From: Actinomycetota bacterium | Lineage (GTDB): Bacteria > Actinomycetota > Acidimicrobiia > Acidimicrobiales > Aldehydirespiratoraceae | Assembly: GCA_012271125.1 (NCBI GenBank) | Contig: JAAXHB010000047.1 | Location: forward strand, 1 to 17,414 | Reading direction: 5' to 3' | DNA length: 17,414 nt | Part shown: in pieces, positions 7,031 through 14,845 of the stretch | Layout: each line of letters opens with the position of its first letter | Position numbering within the stretch: the first letter of the stretch is position 1 | The notes under the pieces: model-generated | Databases searched by the model: none | The model's input: only the letters and a program-made list of their open reading frames with translations | What the model was told of the DNA's origin: nothing | Translations under genes and position numbers: made by a program

Positions 7031-10000
7031 TTTGCCGGATCAGTCCGCACGAGATCAGGTTGTCAACGACCTCAATGAGACGATCTTCCTAGAAGCCGGT
7101 GCTGGCTCAGGCAAAACCCGGTGCCTTGTCGAACGCATCAAGGCATTGCTTGCCTCAGGTGTGGCGATGGAAAACATTGCTGCCATCACCTTCACCGAAA
7201 AAGCCGCTACCGAGTTGCGCGACAGAATCCGTGACGAGCTCGAAGCCGCACGCCAAGGCAGACCCAGCACAATCTCACCTGAGCTTGCCGCACCTGCTCT
7301 GCAACAGCTTGACAGTGCCGCCGTCGGCACGCTCCATTCCTTTGCCCAACGAATCCTTGCCGAGCACCCCGTCGAAGCCGGTCTGCCGCCGGCACTGGAG
7401 GTAGCGGACGAAATCACAGCCGACATCGCCTTTGACGCAAAGTGGCAGACCTTCCTAAACGGACTCTTAGACGATCCAGAGATGGTTGAGCCCCTGATGG
7501 CGATTGAAGTTAGTGATTCTGACCTGCGCAGTCTCGCGAAACAAATGAACGAACATTGGAACCGTTTCCGTGTCAGCACCAACATGCCAGAGACGCCACC
7601 CGATAGCGAAGAGCCCTCACATGAAGAGTCCCCAAACGAAGAGCCCTTAAACGAAGAGCACTTAAACCCAAACGAAGAGCCCTTAAATATTGCCGAAGCT
7701 CTAGCAAAGGTCACTTCACGCATTGAGCAATTTGTGGTTGAGCTAGCCAAAGAACGTCGCAACGCAGGCCAACTCGACTTCCAAGACCTACTTATCCGTG
7801 CTTGTGACCTCTTAATGGACTCAACTCATGGCAAAACCGTCCGCAATCATCTGCGTCAGCGTTACCAACGCCTCCTCATCGACGAGTTTCAAGACACCGA
7901 CCCTTTGCAAATCCTGCTCGCTGTAGCCCTAGCCGCTGACTTTTCTGAACCCCATAATTGGCAACAACTCCCTGCCGAACCTGGGCGACTCTTTTTTGTT
8001 GGCGATCCCAAGCAGTCGATTTACCGCTTCCGAGGTGCCGACATTGCCACCTACCTTCAGACCCGTGAATATGTCGAGAAGCTAAACGGCAAGGTTCTCA
8101 ACCTCACTCAAAACTTTCGCTCGGTTGAGTCGATCATCAACTGGGTCAACAAGGTGTTTAAGCAACTCATTCAACAAGACGGCAAAAGTCAGCCGAAATA
8201 TGTCGCCTTGAACGCTCACCGCACCAAAGAGCCAGCCGTCGGGCCCGGTGTTGCAGTATTGGGTGCTTCAGAACTTGAGTTCAAGACCCCAGTTGGTGAA
8301 ATAAGGCGGGTTGAAGCCGCCCGGGTTGGCGCAACCATCGTTAAGGCTCTCCATGAGGGCTGGTCGGTCTATGACGAGAATATTAAGAACTGGCGTGCGG
8401 CTCAACCTTCCGACATCGCCGTTTTGATCCCCACGCGTACCAGTTTTAACGAGCTTGAAGACGCTCTGATCGCAGCAGACATCCCCTACCGCGCTGAAAC
8501 CTCTTCATTGGTGTATCACGCCCGCGAAGTGCGTGACGTGCTGATCACTATGCGAGCCATTGCCGACCCGACAGATGAGCTGAGCGTGGTCACTGCCCTT
8601 CGCTCACCTCTATATGGCTGCGGAGATGATGACCTCGCCCACTGGAAACTCACCTGCAAGCGAAGTTTTTCTCTGCTCAGTAACCCTGATGACTTTGCTG
8701 AACATCCAGTGGCGTTGGGCTTGGCACACCTGCGTTCGCTGCTGGAGCAGAGCCGCTGGTGCGACCCTGCTGATCTCATGGAGCGCCTAATACGCGAGTG
8801 CGGCGCTTATGAAACTGGAGTACTCACTGGTCGTTCCCGCGAGGTTTGGCGACGGCTGCGTTACCTGATGGATCAAGCCCGGGCATGGGCAGATGCCGGC
8901 GGTACCGATTTGCGTAGTTACCTTCACTGGACCCGCTTACAAAGTGACGAGCGGGCACGAGTCACCGAAACCCTGCTGCCTGAAACTGACGATGACAGCG
9001 TCAGCATCCTCACTGTTCACGGTTGCAAGGGTTTGGAGTTCCCTATTGCTATCTTGTCCGGGACGACTTCGACTATGTCACAGTCGACACGAGGTCCTGT
9101 CGTTGGTTGGAACAGCCACGACAAGCTGGCAATACGACTTAAAGCCGGAAAAAAAGACACCGCTATCAAGACTGAGACATTTGACGAGTGGCACAAAGAA
9201 TCCATAGAAATGGATCGGCAGGAAAAACTGCGTCAGATGTATGTTGCGTGCACTCGTGCCCGAGACCATTTGGTTGTCAGCCTGTTCCGCGCTGCGCCAA
9301 AAAATTCCGATGATTCAAAAAAGTCCTCTTCTAAAAAGCCTTCAAGATGGGCGGAGGTATTCGCTAGTACTGACGCAACCAACGGCGTGGAGCAACTTGA
9401 GTTCGACGATTACGCAATCCTCGACCGATCAAGGGTTAAGTCGCTAGTTGAGAGAGATCAGACTTCTTATGACAACGACATCAGCCGCGACGAGTGGCTT
9501 GCTGAGCTACAGCGGACATTAATAAAGGCGGCGACGCCGAGCGTGGTCAGCCCATCGTGGCTATCCAAACACGCAAAGAAAACCGACGATCTCGAAGACG
9601 ACCCGAAAGAAAACGTTGAGATTGAGCGTGACCTTGGGCGCAGCGGACGTGGTGGCACCTCAATCGGCAGCGCGGTTCATGCCGTTATGCAACATTTTGA
9701 CTTTGCATTGCGAGACGCTGTTGAACTCAGCGATGATGATGCTTTAGCAACACTGCGAGCCGAAGCGGCACGCCAAGCCGCTGCTGAAGGTATGCCTCAA
9801 GACGTCGACACCGTTTATGAGCTGTCTCGTGCTGCGCTGAACACCGAACCGGCACGGGCAGCTGCCAAGACCGGTCAATGCTGGCGTGAGCTGTCTATTA
9901 CCTCTCCTATTGGTACAGCTTCTGACGGAGCTTCTGATGTTCTCGTTGAGGGCTTTATCGACATGATGTATCGCGACGAAGCCGGACATCTAGTCGTCCT

Positions 10001-10232
10001 TGACTGGAAAACCGACCGTGTCGCAAGCGAAGCTGCTATCGACTCCAAGCTCGATTATTACCGACTTCAGGGTGCGGCATATGTTGCCGCTGTTGAAGCC
10101 ACCATGAACGAACGAGTTGATCGCATGGAGTTCGTCTTTTGCCACCGCGACGGCACCGCTTCAGTGCGCACTATCGAAAATCTTCGAGAAGCCATCACCG
10201 AAGTCCAAACCCACGTTGCCAACCTGAGCTAA
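7023..10232 (+). CDS. AddA/RecB-like UvrD-family helicase-nuclease
   Basis: Motor subunit of the end-resection complex, an ATP-dependent superfamily 1 helicase fused to a nuclease. Motifs in order: Walker A EAGAGSGKT (K31), Ia AAITFTEKAATELR, VGTLHSFAQRIL, motif II LLIDEFQDTDPLQ (D287, E288), motif III FFVGDPKQSIYRFRGAD, IV LTQNFRS, V VSILTVHGCKGLEFP, and VI MYVACTRARDHLVV (R747). The C-terminal nuclease has GTSIGSAVHAVMQ (H886), EGFIDMM (D980) and LDWKTDR (D994, K996). The ATG at 7023 is chosen because it directly precedes the conserved opening SDLPDQSARDQVVND. An in-frame ATG at 6978 would only add a translation of the upstream gene's acidic tail. It overlaps the AddB-like gene by 8 nt, implying coupled synthesis. 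Length is 1069 aa. A degenerate pentapeptide repeat interrupts it at residues 195-222. It ends 54 bp from the convergent SLH/RCC1 gene, with no strong terminator visible between them. Confidence 0.92.
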   Translation: MSDLPDQSARDQVVNDLNETIFLEAGAGSGKTRCLVERIKALLASGVAMENIAAITFTEKAATELRDRIRDELEAARQGRPSTISPELAAPALQQLDSAAVGTLHSFAQRILAEHPVEAGLPPALEVADEITADIAFDAKWQTFLNGLLDDPEMVEPLMAIEVSDSDLRSLAKQMNEHWNRFRVSTNMPETPPDSEEPSHEESPNEEPLNEEHLNPNEEPLNIAEALAKVTSRIEQFVVELAKERRNAGQLDFQDLLIRACDLLMDSTHGKTVRNHLRQRYQRLLIDEFQDTDPLQILLAVALAADFSEPHNWQQLPAEPGRLFFVGDPKQSIYRFRGADIATYLQTREYVEKLNGKVLNLTQNFRSVESIINWVNKVFKQLIQQDGKSQPKYVALNAHRTKEPAVGPGVAVLGASELEFKTPVGEIRRVEAARVGATIVKALHEGWSVYDENIKNWRAAQPSDIAVLIPTRTSFNELEDALIAADIPYRAETSSLVYHAREVRDVLITMRAIADPTDELSVVTALRSPLYGCGDDDLAHWKLTCKRSFSLLSNPDDFAEHPVALGLAHLRSLLEQSRWCDPADLMERLIRECGAYETGVLTGRSREVWRRLRYLMDQARAWADAGGTDLRSYLHWTRLQSDERARVTETLLPETDDDSVSILTVHGCKGLEFPIAILSGTTSTMSQSTRGPVVGWNSHDKLAIRLKAGKKDTAIKTETFDEWHKESIEMDRQEKLRQMYVACTRARDHLVVSLFRAAPKNSDDSKKSSSKKPSRWAEVFASTDATNGVEQLEFDDYAILDRSRVKSLVERDQTSYDNDISRDEWLAELQRTLIKAATPSVVSPSWLSKHAKKTDDLEDDPKENVEIERDLGRSGRGGTSIGSAVHAVMQHFDFALRDAVELSDDDALATLRAEAARQAAAEGMPQDVDTVYELSRAALNTEPARAAAKTGQCWRELSITSPIGTASDGASDVLVEGFIDMMYRDEAGHLVVLDWKTDRVASEAAIDSKLDYYRLQGAAYVAAVEATMNERVDRMEFVFCHRDGTASVRTIENLREAITEVQTHVANLS
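7605..7688 (+). repeat. 15-bp degenerate repeat in the AddA-like gene (NEEPL units)
   Basis: Codes SEEPS-HEESP-NEEPL-NEEHL-NP-NEEPL-N at residues 195-222, in units of 15 bases built on AACGAAGAGCCCTTA. One 6-base partial unit (NP) interrupts the array. It lies between the MNEHWNRFRVS segment and the IAEALAKVTSRIEQF helix, in what is probably a surface loop of the helicase accessory region. Confidence 0.85.
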
Positions 10233-10286
10233 GCACCTGGGCGAACACCAGCCATCTAAGAACCGTCGGTGATGTCCCAGCAGAGA

Positions 10287-12075
10287 CTAAAAAGCAGGGG
10301 TTCCCCAGCATTGGCGTTGACCATCGGTAGTTATGGCACAGGACGCTGTCCCGAAAGATGAAATTAGTTTGAACGTCCCAGATGGAGAATTGGTTCGCTG
10401 GTCGTCACTTTTTCCCCAGCAAGTAATCATGCCATTGCTCTTAATACCGCAGTTGAATTCGTTTCCACTTGACAAGGATTTAAAAGTGTCAGTAATTGAG
10501 GAGGTGTCGGTTTCTCCAGATGTGTCGCTACCCCAACACTCCACCATGTTGCTAAGTTTGATTGCGCACACATTAACTCCGCTGGTTGTGATTGCTATCG
10601 CGTTGTCGACTGCCGTGCCGTGAATCTGCTCACCCCAGCATTCAACACCATTGTTTGTAGTGATGGCACAACCTGCGAACTGCCCAACCGCTAACGATTT
10701 GTAGGTGTCTTCAGGAGGATCTAACGTTCCAGCAACATCGACACCCCAACACTTCAAGGTGTTGTCGTTTTTTATTCCACAGCTCAATGCCCAGCCAAGG
10801 CTCAACGTTTTGAACATCTCGGTTGGGTCATCAGCTTGGCCTGCTGAGTTGTCGCCCCAGCAAGCAATAGTGTTGTCTATTCTTCTTGCGCAAACATGAC
10901 TAGTTCCTGCTGCAATTTCGACATAGTCACTACCGTCAGGGATCATGCTTATAACCCCATAGCTGTCATCGCCTTGACATTCAATTGATCGTTGAGCGTT
11001 TATGGCGCACCAAAACTCGCTGCCGACAGCAATGTCTTGGTAGCCAACAAGCATGGGAGGTTGAACGACGGTAATTTGAATGGTGACAGTGGCATCTGCG
11101 ATCGAATTATCTGTGGCGTAGTCAAAGCTCACCGATGACGGAGCCTGCGCGCCTTGTGGGACTTCGTAGATGATCCGGTTCACGTCCCATCGGGCACTAC
11201 CGACAGATGGATCGCGAGTAACGATGACGTTGTGACAACCTGCATCACACCAATCGCCGGTGAGGACGTCTATTTCTGCGTTTATGGCAGCAACCCCAGT
11301 TCTGCTTATAGCAACAAGATCATTCACCAGGCGATCCATCGGCGCAGGTGGCAATGTCGTGGTCGTTGTAGTTGTTGTTGTTGTAGTTGCTGCGGATCTA
11401 CGCACCGGAATCGCCGTCGGACGTGCCGTGGTAGTTGTCGCCGTTGCCTCAACTGGGTCCACCATCGGCACACGTGCTGCTTGTCCACGGGTCAACATTG
11501 TCCGCAACTGACGTTGCGTGATCGTCGCCGTGTCGCAATAGTTAGAGCCGTCGCCACAACCAACGGTGATCCCCGCAGCAGCAATCGCGGCAATCTCGCT
11601 TGCGAAGCGATGGCCTGCGCCAATGTCATCAAACGCTGGTCGCACCAACGGCGCTGGCAAGTCAAAACCACGCACCAAAAACGCTGCCATCTGCCCCCGC
11701 GTCACCGTGTCATCAGGACAAAACCGTGACCCATCGCCGCAACCTTGGGTTATCCCAAGCTCAGCAGCACGTTCTATGTATGCAACGTAGGGGTGATCGT
11801 CACCAACATCGGTAAATCGACGCACCGACCCCAACACCGGCACTACACCGCTATCTACAACCTGAACTATCCAAACCGCCGCCAACCACCGCGACGCAGC
11901 GTCACTTCCTAGAGCACAAACCTCGCCCTCACAGTAAAGATCACTTAGGACAAGGTTCTCGACAGGGGAATCAGCTAACTGCCCCCCCCGCGCGAGCCTC
12001 CTGCGCCCCCACCGGCGCGGTAATTCCAGCAATCATTGCGGACACCAGCACCACAGATTTCAACATTGCGAACAT
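10287..12075 (-). CDS. Secreted SLH-domain / RCC1-propeller protein, frameshifted at a poly-G tract
   Basis: Probable cell-surface protein. The long frame (581 codons from an ATG at 12032) opens with an implausible basic stretch, MLELPRRWGRRRLARGG. The adjacent frame from ATG 12075 gives a textbook signal peptide, MFAMLKSVVLVSAMIAG followed by ITAPVGA. The frames meet at eight G (11982-11989); seven G would join them into one 595-residue protein. In 581-codon numbering: three S-layer-homology modules (a partial one near 34-60, then 72-123 and 133-184, with FCPDDTVTRGQMAAFLVRG typical of actinobacteria), a Thr/Pro linker with 11 consecutive Thr (216-226), a domain around 230-325 of unclear type, and seven RCC1-type repeats (330-581). 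Each repeat carries C-A/G-I ... C-W-G, fitting a seven-bladed propeller with paired cysteines. As sequenced, the gene would not be secreted correctly. The cause could be a phase-off allele, a pseudogene or a homopolymer error. Confidence 0.82.
11355..11387 (-). repeat. Threonine-codon run in the SLH/RCC1 linker
   Basis: Eleven consecutive Thr codons (ACA, ACT, ACG, ACC mixed, hence partly trinucleotide repeats) followed by LPPAP. A Thr/Pro-rich linker between surface-anchoring and outer domains is common in secreted actinobacterial proteins. Length changes here stay in frame, unlike the G tract. Confidence 0.8.
11971..12075 (-). other. Out-of-frame signal peptide segment of the SLH/RCC1 gene
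   Basis: A 34-codon frame with a short N-region (MFAMLK), hydrophobic core (SVVLVSAMIAGITA) and a PVGA|QEA signal peptidase I site. It stops at TGA just after the G tract. It belongs to the gene downstream once the frame is restored. The start may be ATG 12075 (6 nt after TATGGT) or ATG 12066 (AGGGG upstream). Confidence 0.8.
11982..11989 (-). repeat. Homopolymer of eight G at the frame junction
   Basis: Read on the minus strand the context is CGCGC-G8-CAGTTAGC. With eight G, the signal-peptide frame hits TGA after four more codons. With seven (or ten) it continues as ARAGGQLADSP into the SLH domains. Homopolymers of this length are typical slippage sites. Confidence 0.9.
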
Positions 12076-12081
12076 CCCCTA

Positions 12082-12087
12082 ACCATA
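12082..12087 (-). promoter_or_regulatory. Candidate -10 element of the SLH/RCC1 gene
   Basis: Minus-strand TATGGT, then six bases (TAGGGG), then ATG 12075. The geometry is the same as for thpR, so leaderless transcription is possible. TAGGGG may instead act as a ribosome binding site for ATG 12066. No -35 box was recognised. The 177-bp gap to ffh (12076-12252) contains no other recognisable feature. Confidence 0.35.
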
Positions 12088-12252
12088 CCCAAGATTCCAA
12101 AGGGAGGTTGAATCGTAGGGGCGAGGATGGAAGTTTTTTCTGTGACATTGAGCGGTAGCGAGAGATTGGGTAGGTCTGATGGAAGAAACAGAACGCAGGC
12201 TGGAAGCGTTACGCGGCTTGGTTTCAAAAATCGCACAAAACCCCGACAAACG

Positions 12253-13710
12253 CTATTTTTTGGGGCGGCGGGCACCGCGGCCTCCGCGGGGGCTGATACC
12301 AGCATTGGGGGACTTGCCGGAAGAAGATGTGGCGTTGGCGGGGAGTTGTAGGTCGTCTATGCCTGGAAGGTTCATGCCTCCGATATTCATTCCGCCAGGC
12401 ATCTTCCCTGACTTTTTTTGACCTGATTTTTGACCGGCGACGTTGCGCATCATGGAGCGCATCTGCTTGAACTGATCCACCAGAGTTTTCACGTCGCCGG
12501 TTTTGACGCCGGCACCCATGGCGATGCGGCGGCGGCGCGAGCCGTCAATCAGGTCGGGCTGGGCTCGCTCTTCGGGAGTCATGGAGTGAACCATGCCGGT
12601 AATGCGTGTAAGACGAGACTCGTCGATGTCGGCACCCTGCAGTTGGCGGTTCATGCCAGGCATCATTCCCATGATGCTGCGCAGGCTTCCCATCTTGAGA
12701 ACCTGGCCGGTCATGTCTAAGAAGTCGTCGAAAGTAAAGACGCCTTGCATGAGGCGGGCGGCAGCAGCGGTGGCTTCGGCCTCATCAAAGGTTTCCTCTG
12801 CCTTTTCGATGAGCGTTTCAATATCGCCCATGCCGAGAATGCGACTCGCCATGCGCTCTGGATAAAACGCCTCGAAGTCATCAAGCCCTTCTCCTACTGA
12901 GGCGAAAGCAATAGGACGCCCGACGACCTCGGCTACTGACAGAGCTGCGCCGCCGCGGGCGTCGCCATCGAGTTTGGTCAAGATAACCGCATCAAGAGCA
13001 AGTGTGTCGTGGAATGCTTTGGCGCTGTTGACGGCGTCTTGGCCGGTCATGGCATCGGCGATCAAGAACGTGAAGTGCGGGCTGACAGCGTCAGAGATGC
13101 GTCGAACCTCGGCCATCATTTCGTCGTCAATGGCGAGGCGTCCAGCAGTGTCGATAATGACAACGTCTCGTGCGGTGCGGATGGCTTCTTTGATGGCAGC
13201 TTTGGCGACCTTGACGGGGTTGCTGGACTCGCTGAAGACGGGGATTTCGCTTCGTTCGGCGAGGGTGCGCAGCTGATCGACCGCGCCGGGGCGTTGCAGG
13301 TCGGCGCCGACGAGCAGCGGGTTGCGACCTTGGGAGCGGAACCAACGGGCGAGCTTGGCGGCGTTAGTTGTTTTGCCGGTTCCTTGTAGTCCGGCGAGCA
13401 GGACAACAGTTGGTGGTTTGGAGGCGTAGGTGATGGCTAGGGGTTCGCCACCGAGGCTGGCGGTGAGCTCAGTAAGGACGACCTTGACGACTTGCTGGCC
13501 GGGGTTGAGCGCCTTGGAGACTTCTGTGTCGAGGGCGGCTGTGCGGATGCGTTCGGTGATGCCACGCACGACGTCGACATTGACGTCAGCTTCGAGCAGG
13601 GCGAGGCGGATTTCGCCGAGCGCGGCGTCGACGTCGGCTTCGGAGAGGGTGCCCTTGCCTTTGAGCTTGGCTATGGCACCTTCGAGGCGGTTGGTCAGGG
13701 TCTCAAACAT
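12253..13710 (-). CDS. ffh: Ffh, signal recognition particle GTPase (SRP54)
   Basis: Binds SRP RNA and signal sequences on ribosomes and pairs with FtsY at the membrane to target proteins for secretion. The N domain opens MFETLTNRLEGAIAKLKGKGTLSEADVDAAL. The G domain has GLQGTGKTTNAAKLA (K113), DTAGRL, TKLDGDARGG and GEGLDDFEAFYPERMASRILGMGD. The methionine-rich M domain has MGSLRSIMGMMPGMN and a basic SRRRRIAMGAG RNA-binding segment. The tail is Gly/Met- then Lys/Arg-rich (GGMNIGGMNLPG ... RGARRPKK). Length 485 aa is normal. The ATG at 13710 is the canonical family start. It lies 41 nt after the ftsY stop, with no strong ribosome binding site. rpsP, often found after ffh in bacteria, is not here. 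Confidence 0.97.
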   Translation of the reverse strand: MFETLTNRLEGAIAKLKGKGTLSEADVDAALGEIRLALLEADVNVDVVRGITERIRTAALDTEVSKALNPGQQVVKVVLTELTASLGGEPLAITYASKPPTVVLLAGLQGTGKTTNAAKLARWFRSQGRNPLLVGADLQRPGAVDQLRTLAERSEIPVFSESSNPVKVAKAAIKEAIRTARDVVIIDTAGRLAIDDEMMAEVRRISDAVSPHFTFLIADAMTGQDAVNSAKAFHDTLALDAVILTKLDGDARGGAALSVAEVVGRPIAFASVGEGLDDFEAFYPERMASRILGMGDIETLIEKAEETFDEAEATAAAARLMQGVFTFDDFLDMTGQVLKMGSLRSIMGMMPGMNRQLQGADIDESRLTRITGMVHSMTPEERAQPDLIDGSRRRRIAMGAGVKTGDVKTLVDQFKQMRSMMRNVAGQKSGQKKSGKMPGGMNIGGMNLPGIDDLQLPANATSSSGKSPNAGISPRGGRGARRPKK

Positions 13711-13751
13711 GGTGGATTTAAGGGTAGGCAGGGAAGGTCGAGGGTGATGGG

Positions 13752-14840
13752 CTATTCGAGGGTGGGACTATCGAAGAGGCCTAGGCAAAAAGGGCGAAGA
13801 GGCCTAGGCAAAAAGGGCGAAGAGGCCTTGGCAAAAAGGGCTGCGGTGAACTCCTCAGGGTCAAAGGCGATTAGGTCGTTGATGCCTTCGCCGATGCCAA
13901 CGAGCTTGACCGGCACGCCGAGTTCGGTTTCCACAGCTATGACAATGCCGCCTTTGGCGGAGCCGTCAAGTTTGGTGAGGACGATTCCGGTTACGTCGGT
14001 CGCTTCGGTGAACTGGCGTGCCTGAGCGAGTCCGTTTTGTCCGGTGGTGGCGTCAAGCACTAAAAGGGTTTCAGTGACAGTGCCGGCTGCTTTGTCGGCG
14101 ACACGGCGGACTTTGCGCAGCTCGTCCATGAGGTTGCGTTCGGTGTGGAGACGTCCAGCTGTGTCGGCAAAGACAAGGTCGGCACCTTTGGCAGCGGCGG
14201 ATTCGATGGCGTCGTACACGACCGAGGCGGGGTCGGCACCGTCTGAACCGCGGACGATTTTTGCACCTGAGCGTTCGGCCCAGATTTCGAGCTGTTCGCC
14301 GGCAGCGGCGCGGAAGGTGTCGCCAGCGGCGAGGACAATGCTCTTGTCGCAATGCTGTCGAGCGAGTTTTCCGATGGTGGTTGTTTTGCCAGCACCGTTG
14401 ACGCCGACAAAGAGCCATACGGCAGGGGGGGTCGTTGTTTCAGTAGTGAGGCTTCGGTCGGCGGAGAGAAGTTTGGTGATTTCAGCGCGAATGGCTGCAA
14501 GGGCGTCTGCGGGAGGGTTGTCGGAGCTTTCTAGGCGGGCTTGGGCGGCTTCGGTGATGTTGAGAGCGGTTTTGGCACCTACGTCGGCGCGGATTAGGGC
14601 TTCGGTGAGTTCATCGGTGCTGCTTGAACCCGCTTTGATTATTGAACTAGCAGGGATTGCTGACCTTGCGATGATGCGCCCGACGGCTGCGGACTGCGCA
14701 GCGTCGTCGTCGGCCTCGACTGTGTCACGCCCGAAGATGTCGACGTCTGGCGCAGCGCCACGTCGTCGTTTACGGATAACAAGCAGCGTTACTAGGACAG
14801 CGACAGCGAGGACTGCCCCGATTATGACGATGAGTTCCAT
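13752..14840 (-). CDS. ftsY: FtsY, SRP receptor GTPase, with an extended C-terminus
   Basis: Membrane receptor for the signal recognition particle. An N-terminal hydrophobic anchor (LIVIIGAVLAVAVLVTLLVI, 3-22) is followed by RKRRR, then a short linker instead of the long acidic domain of E. coli. The NG domain has GVNGAGKTTTIGKLA (K152), AGDTFRAAAGEQL, DTAGRLHTERNLMDEL, TKLDGSAKGG and LVGIGEGINDLIAFDPEEF. FtsY proteins usually end soon after DPEEF..ALF. Here 25 extra residues follow ALFA (KASSPFLPRPLRPFC... to ...SPTLE), all coded by a 23-bp triplicate and what follows. Length is 362 aa, against an inferred 337 before extension. The start lies 5 nt after the protease gene stop, so it is probably co-transcribed and coupled. 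Confidence 0.96.
   Translation of the reverse strand: MELIVIIGAVLAVAVLVTLLVIRKRRRGAAPDVDIFGRDTVEADDDAAQSAAVGRIIARSAIPASSIIKAGSSSTDELTEALIRADVGAKTALNITEAAQARLESSDNPPADALAAIRAEITKLLSADRSLTTETTTPPAVWLFVGVNGAGKTTTIGKLARQHCDKSIVLAAGDTFRAAAGEQLEIWAERSGAKIVRGSDGADPASVVYDAIESAAAKGADLVFADTAGRLHTERNLMDELRKVRRVADKAAGTVTETLLVLDATTGQNGLAQARQFTEATDVTGIVLTKLDGSAKGGIVIAVETELGVPVKLVGIGEGINDLIAFDPEEFTAALFAKASSPFLPRPLRPFCLGLFDSPTLE
13772..13840 (-). repeat. Three tandem 23-bp units at the 3' end of ftsY
   Basis: The plus-strand unit begins CGAAGAGGCC and ends GGCAAAAAGGG: 13772-13794, 13795-13817, 13818-13840. The first two copies are identical. The third (first read by ftsY) differs only at 13829, T in place of A. 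In that copy the ftsY frame reads CTT TTT GCC AAG, where the other copies would give CTT TTT GCC TAG. Because 23 is not a multiple of three, each copy is read in a different frame. Confidence 0.97.
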
Positions 14841-14845
14841 TTAGG

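Noticed and set aside
10233..10286. Terminator between the convergent helicase and SLH/RCC1 genes
   Set aside because: Only a 4-bp CTGG/CCAG stem with no T run was found, which is too weak to call.
11154..11729. Open frame of 191 codons on the plus strand opposite the SLH/RCC1 gene
   Set aside because: The product is Cys/Arg/His-rich without recognisable motifs. The opposite strand has clear SLH and Thr-linker coding.
12060..12305. Small minus-strand frame of 81 codons across the ffh 3' end and gap
   Set aside because: It overlaps the end of ffh in another frame and has no recognisable domain. The nearby plus-strand frames (12127 and 12179 starts) also run into ffh antisense and were rejected too.
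13772..13840. 23-bp units as a terminator or protein-binding array
   Set aside because: The unit contains the short palindrome GCCTAGGC but no stable stem followed by a T run. It lies inside the ftsY coding frame, so duplication is the simpler explanation.
14044..14844. Long open frame (266 codons) on the plus strand opposite ftsY
   Set aside because: It is antisense to strongly conserved FtsY motifs, and its Ser/Arg/Ala-rich product is typical of a high-GC shadow frame.
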